From NCBI RefSeq assembly GCF_014648175.1, contig NZ_BMQP01000052.1, forward strand, positions 1-57,929: a DNA stretch of 57,929 bases. The letters are read 5' to 3'. The first letter of the stretch is position 1; each line of letters starts with the position of its first letter. The position numbers and the translations under genes are program-made. Source of the stretch: Planobispora rosea (GTDB taxonomy: Bacteria; Actinomycetota; Actinomycetes; Streptosporangiales; Streptosporangiaceae). Below, piece by piece: positions 37,897-45,259 of this stretch. The notes beneath the pieces were generated by a model. It was not told the DNA's origin, searched no databases, and worked only from the letters and a program-made list of their open reading frames with translations.

Positions 37897-38889
37897 TCAC
37901 CCCTCGGTGAAGTCGAGGTTGCGCGGGCCGTCGGCCAGCGCCCGCCCGCCGTCACCGGTCACCGGCACGTCCGGGGACACCTCCTCCAGACGGATCCCCG
38001 AGATGAGCGCCTCTCCCCCGCCGGTCAGCAGCACGCCCAGCGCCACCGCGGTGGCCTCGGGGGCCACGTCGAGGACCACCTCGGCGTGGACCCAGCCGGT
38101 GGTGCCGGTGATCGGCCGGTCGCTCATGTTGTCGAAGGCCAGCGGATGGTCCTCGGGGCCGTCGACCCGCATCCACAGCCCCATGTGGTCGGCGACGCCG
38201 CGGGCCTGGAGCCGGCCCGACACCCGGATGCGCTTGCCCTGGTACTCCTCGGGCCGGAACATCTGCATCGCCGTACCGAACCCACCGGGTTCGTCCGCCA
38301 CGCACCGCAGGGACGCCACGGGCAGCCCCTCGTGCTTGTCTCCGGTGAGCTCGAACGTGTACTCCTGCGGGTGCGTCCCCGCCAGCATCCAGCCGATCAC
38401 CACGGACCTCCTCGTCGTCTCGTAGGGCCGGAGGAGGCGAGCCAGCGCCTGACGCCCCCGGTGCAGGGCGCTCTTCACCGTTCCGGGACTGATCTCCAGC
38501 AGCCGGGCGATCTCGGCGATCTCCAGGTCCTCGTAGTAGTGCAACCTGAGGATCTGCCGCTGCCGGGGCGGCAGCGCCTCCATCGCCTCCGCGACCGTCG
38601 CCGTCCGGTGCCCCTGCACGGGGCGCAGGGAGGCCAGGGCCGTAACGGCCCGCTCCTCCGCCAGTCGCCGGCGCACCTCCATCCGCGCGGCGTTGGTCGC
38701 CACGACGGCCAGCCAGCCGTCCCACGACTCGACGGCCGCGCCCCTGCGGGTGTGCTGCCAGGCCCGTACGACGGCCTCCTGCACGGCGTCCTCGCCGGAC
38801 GCCTGCCCGGCGAAGCGGCGTTCCAGTCCCGCCGCGAGCCGTGGGAACGACTCGCGCAGGTAGTGTCGGATCTCCTCCTCGTTCATCAC
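37897..38889 (-). CDS. ECF-type sigma factor with C-terminal sensor-like domain
   Basis: A 330-aa protein, much longer than a normal ECF sigma (about 180). Region 2 is SGEDAVQEAVVRAWQHTRRG and WDGWLAVVATNAARMEVRRR. Region 4 is ALPPRQRQILRLHYYEDLEI and ISPGTVKSALHRGRQALARL. From about residue 170 a 150-residue beta-rich domain follows (ASLRCVADEPGGFGTAMQMF, YQGKRIRVSGRLQARGVADH, GLWMRVDGPEDHPLAFDNMS). The same kind of domain is, to my recollection, attached to HTH regulators in Bacillus. No anti-sigma gene is adjacent, so the extension may regulate the protein itself. The start is GTG or the next-codon ATG; no strong ribosome site. Confidence 0.82.
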   Translation of the reverse strand: MMNEEEIRHYLRESFPRLAAGLERRFAGQASGEDAVQEAVVRAWQHTRRGAAVESWDGWLAVVATNAARMEVRRRLAEERAVTALASLRPVQGHRTATVAEAMEALPPRQRQILRLHYYEDLEIAEIARLLEISPGTVKSALHRGRQALARLLRPYETTRRSVVIGWMLAGTHPQEYTFELTGDKHEGLPVASLRCVADEPGGFGTAMQMFRPEEYQGKRIRVSGRLQARGVADHMGLWMRVDGPEDHPLAFDNMSDRPITGTTGWVHAEVVLDVAPEATAVALGVLLTGGGEALISGIRLEEVSPDVPVTGDGGRALADGPRNLDFTEG

Positions 38890-39034
38890 ACTGGAGATGC
38901 ACGACGCACTCCCCCAGGTTGCCTCCAGCCGGAAATATCCGAAAAATCCTGACCGGAAGGGGTCGCGGAGACCGGAGCGGGCCCGGAGCGGCGAAGCCGG
39001 GAAACGGATCCGGAGACCGGGGAGAGCGAGCGGC

Positions 39035-39505
39035 CTACTCCTTCTCCGGCCGGTTCTCCGCCGCCGTCAGGTCGGGGGGCCGGTGCTCGTACGGCGTGCT
39101 GAGGACGACGGTGGTCCGGGTGGAGACGTTGGCCGCGACGCGGATCTGGCTGAGCAGCTCCTCCAGCGCGCTCGGCGAGGCCACCCGCACCTTGAGGATG
39201 TAGCTCTCGTCGCCCGCGACGCTGTGGCAGGCCTCGATGGCGCTCAGGTGGGCCAGCCGGTCGGGGGCGTCGTCGGCGGCGGCCGGGTCGATCGGCTTGA
39301 TGGAGACGAACGCGGTGAGCGGCAGGCCGATCTCGTCGTGGTCCAGCAGCGCCGCGTAGCCGCGCACCACCCCGCGCTTCTCCAGCCGGCGCACCCGCTG
39401 GTGCACGGCCGACACCGACAGGCCGGTCTCCTTGGCGAGGTCGGTGAAGCTCATCCGGCCGTCCGAAGCCAGCAACGTCACGATCCGGCGGTCGATCTCC
39501 TCCAC
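39035..39505 (-). CDS. Lrp/AsnC-family transcriptional regulator
   Basis: A 156-aa feast/famine regulator. The N-terminal HTH is EEIDRRIVTLLASDGRMSFT and TGLSVSAVHQRVRRLEKRGV; the C-terminal RAM/ligand domain includes GLPLTAFVSIKPIDPAAADD, SIEACHSVAGDESYILKVRV-like sequence (AIEACHSVAGDESYILKVRV) and TRTTVVLSTPYEHRPPDL. Length and layout are normal. Amino-acid binding and octamer formation are expected. Its target is not apparent; neighbours on both sides are unrelated regulators. Confidence 0.93.
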   Translation of the reverse strand: MEEIDRRIVTLLASDGRMSFTDLAKETGLSVSAVHQRVRRLEKRGVVRGYAALLDHDEIGLPLTAFVSIKPIDPAAADDAPDRLAHLSAIEACHSVAGDESYILKVRVASPSALEELLSQIRVAANVSTRTTVVLSTPYEHRPPDLTAAENRPEKE

Positions 39506-39551
39506 CCGCCCAAGGTAGCGTGATCCCGGCCGCCCCGTTACCGCCTGACGG

Positions 39552-40280
39552 TCACGATCCGGATCCGGAGCCGGAGCCGGACGAGGCGCGCCCGCCGTCC
39601 GACCTCGCGGCCAGGGAGGTGTACACGGTCACCTCCTCGGGGCGGATGAGGCCGTCCTCGATGGCGCAGACGAGCAGTTTCTCCTTGGTGGGCGCGGGCC
39701 TTCCCGCCGCTGCGTACTTGACCCGGGCCCGGTCGATGTACTGGCGCACGGTCCGCTCCTTGATCCCCATCCGGGCCGCCACCGACGCCTTCGACATCGA
39801 CTGGAACCAGAACAGCAGCGCGGCCCGCTCCTTGTCCGACAGCTGCGGCCGGTGCGGGCGCTCGTCCGTCGCGATCGCCTGCGCCATCGGCGGTGTCACG
39901 TTCGGCCGGTCGGCGGCCACGTCCAGGACGGTCTCCAGGCAGGACTCCCGCGTGGCCCGGCCCTTGCCGATGAACGCCGAGGCTCCCGCGTCCAGCACGG
40001 CGCGCACCGTCTCCGGTTCCTCGTGCTCGGAGAAGACGACGACGCGCTGCCCTCCCTGGCACAGCTCGGCGATCCGGTCGACGACCATGGTGCCGTTGAG
40101 GTTGAGGTCGAGCAGGAGCACGTCGGCGGCCGTGCCGCGGACGGAGTCGACGGTGGGCCCGTGGGCGACCAGCTCCACCGGGCCGGGCGGGGAGAACCAC
40201 GACCTGACACCGTCCACCACGACCTGGTGGTCCTCCACCAGCGCGACCGTCACGGGGGCTGCCAGATGCTGTTGACCCAT
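39552..40280 (-). CDS. LuxR-type response regulator
   Basis: A 242-aa two-domain regulator. The receiver has VALVEDHQVVVDGVRSWFS (acidic pocket) and DVLLLDLNLNGTMVVDRI with the phospho-accepting Asp, and ASAFIGKGRA (conserved Lys). The HTH is LSDKERAALLFWFQSMSKAS and ARMGIKERTVRQYIDRARVK, variant but recognisable NarL/FixJ type. The tail is a Gly-Ser run encoded by repeated GGATCC/GGAGCC. GGAGGAGAGGT precedes the ATG. The start lies inside the end of the kinase-like gene, so it is coupled to the two sensor genes upstream. Confidence 0.9.
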   Translation of the reverse strand: MGQQHLAAPVTVALVEDHQVVVDGVRSWFSPPGPVELVAHGPTVDSVRGTAADVLLLDLNLNGTMVVDRIAELCQGGQRVVVFSEHEEPETVRAVLDAGASAFIGKGRATRESCLETVLDVAADRPNVTPPMAQAIATDERPHRPQLSDKERAALLFWFQSMSKASVAARMGIKERTVRQYIDRARVKYAAAGRPAPTKEKLLVCAIEDGLIRPEEVTVYTSLAARSDGGRASSGSGSGSGS

Positions 40281-41368
40281 ACCTCTCCTCCCTGCCGCTG
40301 ATAGGTGACGACGACCCCGCTGGGTTCGTGCACCGGGGTCGCGCTGACGGGCAGATCGTCGTTGTCGGCCACGACGGCCACGCTCACCATGGTGGACATC
40401 GCGGACACGGTGACCCTGGCCCGCGACCTGGCCCCGTCCAGGGCCCGGACCGGCGCTCTGAGCAGGTCCTCCCGGACCCCCGCCGGCAGGTCGGGCAGGT
40501 TCCCGCCGAACGGCGGCGCCGCGACCAGGACCTTGCGCCGCTCGGCCGCGTCGATCCGCTCGCGCAGCACCGACACCAGCGCGTCGGGCACGTCCTCCCG
40601 CTCGGTGATGAGCCGGCGCAACCGCATGGCTCCGGCCGTGCAGTCCCGCCGTACGCGGGGATCGCCGGGGTCGGCGCCGTCGGCGAGCCGCTCCAGCAGT
40701 GACTCCGCCGCGTCGCGGATCGCGTCGTACCTGCGGAGCCGGTCGGCGTGGATGCGCCAGGCGGACTCCCGCCAGGCGTCGTCGGCGGCGAGCCTGCGGG
40801 CCAGCAGCACCGCGTCCTCGGCGCGGGCGCGCAGGGTGTGGCAGCCCGCCGTGTAACCGAGCTGCATGGTGATGCCGCCGACGATGACCACCAGGTACTT
40901 GGCGACGGAGACCCGGTCGAGCGTCCCGGTCACGACCATCGCCGTCAGCATGATGCCGGCGTTGGCGGCCAGGAACGCGACGAGCTCGGCCCGCCAGCGC
41001 GGCCGGTCCCACACCAGCATGACGCCGAGCCAGCCCACCGACCCCCACCCCCAGTCGGCGGCGCCGAGCAGGTCCCCGGGGCGGCAGGCCACGATGACCG
41101 CGACGTCCACGGCCAGCGCGGCGACGGCGAGCTCCCGTATCCTCGCCGGTCCGCGGGAGGTGCGCGCCAGCGACAGCGTCGCGATCAGGGCGATCGCGGT
41201 GTAGCCGGTCCAGGCCGCCGCCACCAGCATCGGCCGGCGGAAGGCGTGCCAGCCGGCGACCGTGACCGTCAGGTCGTAGCCGAGGTGCCACAGGCCGGTG
41301 ATGACCGCGGCGCCGAGCGCGGTGTAGCGGGCGTAGCGCTGCGCCACCTGCTCGACGTCCCCGGTCAC
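40250..41368 (-). CDS. Degenerate sensor-kinase-like membrane protein
   Basis: A 372-aa protein between a histidine kinase and its response regulator. The N-terminal 160 residues contain about six hydrophobic segments (for example YTAIALIATLSLA, VAKYLVVIVGGITMQLGYTA). A cytoplasmic helical part follows (AWRESAWRIHADRLRRYDAI), and the end (SMSTMVSVAVVADNDD-like: SAMSTMVSVAVVADNDDLPV) has the position of an ATPase domain but no intact N-box or GxG motifs. It therefore probably cannot phosphorylate and may instead modulate its partner. The GTG start overlaps the kinase stop (GTGA), and the end overlaps the regulator start by 31 bp. Confidence 0.72.
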   Translation of the reverse strand: MTGDVEQVAQRYARYTALGAAVITGLWHLGYDLTVTVAGWHAFRRPMLVAAAWTGYTAIALIATLSLARTSRGPARIRELAVAALAVDVAVIVACRPGDLLGAADWGWGSVGWLGVMLVWDRPRWRAELVAFLAANAGIMLTAMVVTGTLDRVSVAKYLVVIVGGITMQLGYTAGCHTLRARAEDAVLLARRLAADDAWRESAWRIHADRLRRYDAIRDAAESLLERLADGADPGDPRVRRDCTAGAMRLRRLITEREDVPDALVSVLRERIDAAERRKVLVAAPPFGGNLPDLPAGVREDLLRAPVRALDGARSRARVTVSAMSTMVSVAVVADNDDLPVSATPVHEPSGVVVTYQRQGGEVWVNSIWQPP

Positions 41369-42519
41369 GGCCGCCACCACAGGCACACCCGGGTGCCCCG
41401 CTCGCCGGAGGAGATCTCGGCGCCGCCGTTCGGCAGGGAGCGCATCGTGTCGAGTATCGATCCGCGGACGCCGAACCGGTCGGGCGGCAGCCGGTGCTGG
41501 TCGAACCCGCGGCCCTCGTCGGCGACCTCCACGCGGATCTCACCGTCGCGCCTGCTGGAGACCAGCTCGGCCTCGCGCACTCCGGAATGCAGCGCGATGT
41601 TCGCCAGGGCCTCGGTGACGGCGCGGGCGAAGTGCTCGGCGACGTCCTCGGGCACCGTCTGCGGCGTCAGACGCCTGCGCACCTCCAGGCCGGTGGCCCG
41701 TCCCGCCACCTCCTCCAGCAGGGCGTCCAGGGCGATGGGCGCGGTGACGGCCCGCGGCGCGTCACGCAGGCTCTCCAGCGTCGACAGGTCGGCTTCCGCC
41801 TGGCCGCGCAGGACGGGCGAGGGCCCGTCGTAGACGCCCAGGCCGACCATCGTCAGCGTGTGCAGCGACGTCTCGTGAATGCTGCTGATCTGTCTCAGCT
41901 CGTCCTCGCGCCGCCGCCGGTCCACCATGAGCGCGATCTCGGCGCGGGCGCTCTCCCGCAGGAAGGCGTCGGCCGAGCTGGCGGAGCGGCGCAGCAGCGT
42001 CATCAGCGCCGCGATCGCGATGACCTGCACGAGGTGGATCGCCAGGGTGACGGTCACGTCGTGGGACGGCGAAGCCAGCCGGACACCGGCCAGGTACGCA
42101 CCGGCCACGGCGAGGCCGACGGGGACGGAGATCTTCGGCAGCCAGGTGACCCCGGCGATGACGACGGTCATCGTGACCAGACCCGCGATCCAGCTCGATC
42201 CCGTGTCGAGCACCTCCCGCGCCACGAGGTGGCGCTGCGCCAGGCACAACACGATGGTGGTGGCCGCATCAGCGGCCACCAGCCACGGCGGCATCAGTTC
42301 CCTGCGCCGGGCCAGGCGGAGGAACAGCGTGGTCCACACGAGGTCGATCGCCAGCATGGGAGCCAGCCACAGGGCGGAGACCGGCGGGACGGCTCCCAGC
42401 ACGGCGGCGACGACCGCCACCAGGCCCACCGTGCCCCGTGCGACCGCACCGGTACGCGCGACGGCCCTGTCCAGCTGCCTGGCCGCCGAGTCGTACCGCG
42501 TGGAACCGGGGTGAGCCAT
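41365..42519 (-). CDS. Sensor histidine kinase (NarL-type system)
   Basis: A 384-aa membrane histidine kinase. About five to six hydrophobic helices occupy residues 25-175 (VGLVAVVAAVLGAVPPVSAL, WIAGLVTMTVVIAGVTWLP, LAIHLVQVIAIAALMTLL). The dimerisation helix has ISSIHETSLHTLTMV with a candidate phospho-His. The GHKL ATPase has AVTEALANIALHSGVREAEL (N-box) and VEVADEGRGFDQH (G1). The ATG begins MAHPGSTRYDS. It is the first gene of a coupled three-gene set (kinase, degenerate kinase, LuxR regulator). The stimulus is unknown. Confidence 0.87.
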   Translation of the reverse strand: MAHPGSTRYDSAARQLDRAVARTGAVARGTVGLVAVVAAVLGAVPPVSALWLAPMLAIDLVWTTLFLRLARRRELMPPWLVAADAATTIVLCLAQRHLVAREVLDTGSSWIAGLVTMTVVIAGVTWLPKISVPVGLAVAGAYLAGVRLASPSHDVTVTLAIHLVQVIAIAALMTLLRRSASSADAFLRESARAEIALMVDRRRREDELRQISSIHETSLHTLTMVGLGVYDGPSPVLRGQAEADLSTLESLRDAPRAVTAPIALDALLEEVAGRATGLEVRRRLTPQTVPEDVAEHFARAVTEALANIALHSGVREAELVSSRRDGEIRVEVADEGRGFDQHRLPPDRFGVRGSILDTMRSLPNGGAEISSGERGTRVCLWWRP

Positions 42520-42643
42520 GTGCCGTCCGCCCGCGATAAGAGCACAGGACGGATCTCACCCTAACGCACCCGGCATGCGTGAGCAGAGCGGGAAAAAAGA
42601 GGCGGGAGGGGATCTCTCCCGCCATGACGGCGGGCGAGGCCAT

Positions 42644-42692
42644 CGGTCCCACTGCGGTCCCACTGCGGTCCTACTGCGGTCCCACTGCGGTC
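42644..42692. repeat. 11-bp tandem repeat
   Basis: CGGTCCCACTG occurs four times in a row (third copy CGGTCCTACTG) with a partial fifth copy. It lies in the 416-bp gap between the divergent kinase and PP2C genes, whose other contents are a pyrimidine-rich stretch and a 19-bp inverted repeat. No frame is convincing as coding. Confidence 0.88.
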
Positions 42693-42832
42693 ACCCCGGT
42701 CTCCCTCGGGCCGGTTCTCCTCCGGTGTCCGGTGTTCCGGTGCCCCCTCCCTCCTCTGTCCCCCTCCCTTCCGCGGTGTTCACCCTTCTCCCCCCCTTCT
42801 CCGCACACTGGACCGCCGGCGGACCCGCGGCA

Positions 42833-42878
42833 TGACGGCTGATCGGCCGTCACCCGGACGACGGCCGATCAGCCGTCA
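42833..42878. repeat. 19-bp perfect inverted repeat upstream of PP2C gene
   Basis: TGACGGCTGATCGGCCGTC pairs perfectly with GACGGCCGATCAGCCGTCA around an 8-base loop. It is upstream of a gene start rather than at a gene end, and no T-run follows. It may be a leader hairpin, a terminator of an unseen transcript, or an operator. Confidence 0.85.
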
Positions 42879-42935
42879 GGCGCATCACCTCGCGCAGGCG
42901 TGTACTTGCCCGTATGTCAGGACGAAAGGGGATTT

Positions 42936-43700
42936 ATGACCTTCATCGTGATCACGATTCTGATCGGCTGCCTGTCCACGATGGCGGTCTACGGCCGGCA
43001 CCGCCCCTGGCCTCCCGGCACGCCGGCGGCACGGCCGCGGCTGGTGGTGGCGGGCGGCACGTACGAGGGCTCGCAGGGCCGTCCCTCAGACGTGTACGTC
43101 GTCCAGGAACGGCTGATCGCGACAGCCGACGGCGGGAGCGCCACCCGGTTCGGCCACACCGCCGCCGCCCTGACCCTGGGCGCCGTCGTCGTCGCCCGGC
43201 CCCAGTACACGACACGACGGGAGCAGGACCTGGACCACTGCGTCCAGGAGGCGCACCGCGCCGTGCGCACCGCCGCGCTGCGCAACCCCGCCGTGTCCGA
43301 CCTGCTCAGCACCCTGGACCTGATCGTCCTCGACCCCGGCGAACACCCGTTCCTGCGCTACGCCCACGTCGGCAACGGCGCGATCTGGTACCGCACCAAG
43401 GACGGGAGACCGCGGCCCATCACCACGCCGGACTCCCTCGGCGACGGCCCGCCGCTGCGCGCCGTCGGCCTGGCGTCCGGCCTCGTCCCCGACACCGGCA
43501 CGGTACCCCTGCGTCCGGGGGACCGCGTCGCCATCGTCACGGACGGCGTGATCGGGGCCGTCGGCGCCGCGCGCCTGGCGGAGCTCCTCTCCCGGGGCTC
43601 CTCCCCCGCCGCCTGCCTCGGCGGGCTGTATGACGAGATGGCCGCCGCGGAACCCAAGGACGACGCCACAGTGATCATCGCGGACTTCGTCCCCATATGA
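42936..43700 (+). CDS. Membrane-anchored PP2C-type protein phosphatase
   Basis: A 254-aa protein. One N-terminal membrane helix (MTFIVITILIGCLSTMAVYG) anchors a PP2C-like domain. Metal-binding aspartates appear in LIATADGGSATRFGHTAA, VAIVTDGVIGAVGAAR and PKDDATVIIADF, and HVGNGAIWYRT is the usual central strand. The first DG motif is less canonical than in SpoIIE proteins. AAAGGGG precedes the ATG. A STAS protein follows 151 bp downstream, suggesting a partner-switching module, although that STAS protein lacks the phosphorylation site. Confidence 0.75.
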   Translation: MTFIVITILIGCLSTMAVYGRHRPWPPGTPAARPRLVVAGGTYEGSQGRPSDVYVVQERLIATADGGSATRFGHTAAALTLGAVVVARPQYTTRREQDLDHCVQEAHRAVRTAALRNPAVSDLLSTLDLIVLDPGEHPFLRYAHVGNGAIWYRTKDGRPRPITTPDSLGDGPPLRAVGLASGLVPDTGTVPLRPGDRVAIVTDGVIGAVGAARLAELLSRGSSPAACLGGLYDEMAAAEPKDDATVIIADFVPI

Positions 43701-43851
43701 TTTCCCTCTCGCAGGGGGCGCCGGGGAACAATTCCGCCGTCGAATGCGTCCTATGGAATAGTCACGTAGACGCCGCCGTCGTGCGGCGCACCACCACAGG
43801 ATGCCGGAGTGCACAAGGATGCCCGGCGTTCCCCTCGATTGGAGGTCCCGC

Positions 43852-44169
43852 GTGGGCCTGTCCGTGACCGCTCACGGCAATTCCATGATCCACCGGGTGA
43901 CCGGTGAGATCGACATCTCCACCGCGCCCGCGCTCCGCACGCGCCTGCAGAACGCGCTGACCGCCGGCGGAAGGCTCCTCGTCGACCTGTCCGAAGTGAC
44001 GTTCATGGACGCCCGCGGCCTCGGCGTGCTCGTCGCCGTCAACAACAGGGCACGCGAGCTCGGGGGCACGGTCCAGCTCATCGGCGTGCCCGCCGCGGTC
44101 GGCCGGCTGCTCAAGCTGACCGGGCTGAGCCGCACGCTCAGCCCGGAGCCCGTCCCGCTCTGCGCCTGA
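43852..44169 (+). CDS. STAS-domain anti-sigma factor antagonist-like protein without the phosphorylatable serine
   Basis: A 105-aa single STAS domain. VTGEIDISTAPALRTRLQNA and RLLVDLSEVTFMDARGLGVLV are clear. In classical antagonists (SpoIIAA, RsbV) the loop reads MDSSGLG and the serine before Gly is phosphorylated by the anti-sigma kinase; here the loop is MDARGLG, so that serine is Arg. It should be locked in an unphosphorylated-like state or have another partner. The GTG start has GGAGG at good spacing; an upstream in-frame ATG overlaps poorly conserved sequence. Confidence 0.88.
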   Translation: MGLSVTAHGNSMIHRVTGEIDISTAPALRTRLQNALTAGGRLLVDLSEVTFMDARGLGVLVAVNNRARELGGTVQLIGVPAAVGRLLKLTGLSRTLSPEPVPLCA

Positions 44170-44194
44170 ACCCCACCCCCGTACCCCGGCCCGC

Positions 44195-45166
44195 TCAGCG
44201 CCGGACGGAGACCACCTCGTAGGGGGTCGTCGGCGTGGGCGCGGTGGTGAACCGGGCGTTGGGCAGGTAGAGCCGCTTCCCGAACACCGCCACCGTGGTC
44301 GGCACGTCGAAGTCCGGGTCGGTCAGCCGCTCGACGACCCGGCCCGACGACCCGTCGCGGCTGATCTCGATCACGGCCACGGTGTCGAGCCGGTTCTGCA
44401 CCACGTACAGGGTGCGGCCCAGCAGCAGCAGCCCGTCCCCGTTGACGAGCGTCTCCCCGCCCAGGTCCACTCGCGTGGCGACGCCGATGGCGGGGTCCAC
44501 GCGGAACAGCGTGCCGGTGTTGGACTGCACGATGAGCAGCGACCTGCGGTCCGGCGTCTCGACGATGCCGTTGGCGTTGGTGCCCGTGCCGTACACGATG
44601 TCCCCGGTGAGCGGGAGCGTCACCGCCCGGTCGGGCAGGGCGCCCCGGCGCCCGAGGGGCAGCCGGTACAGCACGGGGCTCCTCGAGTCGGTGAACCAGG
44701 CGGCGTCGCGGGTCAGGACGACGTCGTTGACGAAGGTCGTGCCGGTGGCGAGGGTGTAGGACCTGAGCACCTCACCGGTCCGGACGTCGACGACCCGAGC
44801 GTCGCCGCCGGTGCCCCCGGCGACGAACAGCCGCCCGCGCCGGTCGGTCTTCATCCCGAGCGACGGCGTTCCCGGCCCCCTGCTGATGATCTCGCCCTCG
44901 CCGGTCCTCAGATCGGCGCGGTAGACGTCGCCGGTGGCGCGCGATCCGAAGTAGGCCACCGGGCCCGGGCCGATCGCGATCCCCTCCGGCTGGAACCCGT
45001 CGGGCAGCGGGAAGTTCTCCGGGAAGGGCGCCGCGCCGCCGGCCCGCGCCGCCGCTCCGTCGGCCTGGGCGGGCGCGACTGCTCCGTCGGCCTGGGCGGG
45101 CGCAGCCACTCCCATGACGGCGAGAAGCAGCGTGAGCAACGCGGTTGCAACGGCTCCTGGTCTCAT
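44195..45166 (-). CDS. Secreted SMP-30/YncE-like beta-propeller protein
   Basis: A 323-aa exported protein. The signal peptide is MRPGAVATALLTLLLAVMGV with AxA cleavage, followed by a 9-residue in-frame duplication (PAQADGAVA/PAQADGAAA) from a 27-bp tandem repeat. The mature part has repeated four-strand blades: PEGIAIGPGPVAYFGSRATG, LGMKTDRRGRLFVAGGTGGD, VNDVVLTRDAAWFTDSRSPV, NGIVETPDRRSLLIVQSNTG and NGDGLLLLGRTLYVVQNRLD, typical of gluconolactonase-like or NHL propellers. Metal or sugar-lactone binding is possible; the substrate is unknown. It is convergent with the STAS gene. Confidence 0.8.
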   Translation of the reverse strand: MRPGAVATALLTLLLAVMGVAAPAQADGAVAPAQADGAAARAGGAAPFPENFPLPDGFQPEGIAIGPGPVAYFGSRATGDVYRADLRTGEGEIISRGPGTPSLGMKTDRRGRLFVAGGTGGDARVVDVRTGEVLRSYTLATGTTFVNDVVLTRDAAWFTDSRSPVLYRLPLGRRGALPDRAVTLPLTGDIVYGTGTNANGIVETPDRRSLLIVQSNTGTLFRVDPAIGVATRVDLGGETLVNGDGLLLLGRTLYVVQNRLDTVAVIEISRDGSSGRVVERLTDPDFDVPTTVAVFGKRLYLPNARFTTAPTPTTPYEVVSVRR

Positions 45167-45259
45167 ACGATCACCATCCCCGTTCCTCCCGGCGCCGGGG
45201 AAGATCTGGGTCCTGTCTCCCAGCACTTTCCCAGGATCGGACGGAGGATCCGCCCGCCC

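Noticed and set aside
39552..41543. 663-codon frame continuing upstream from the response regulator
   Set aside because: The regulator has its own ATG and strong ribosome site at 40280; sequence beyond it is the shadow of the two kinase genes.
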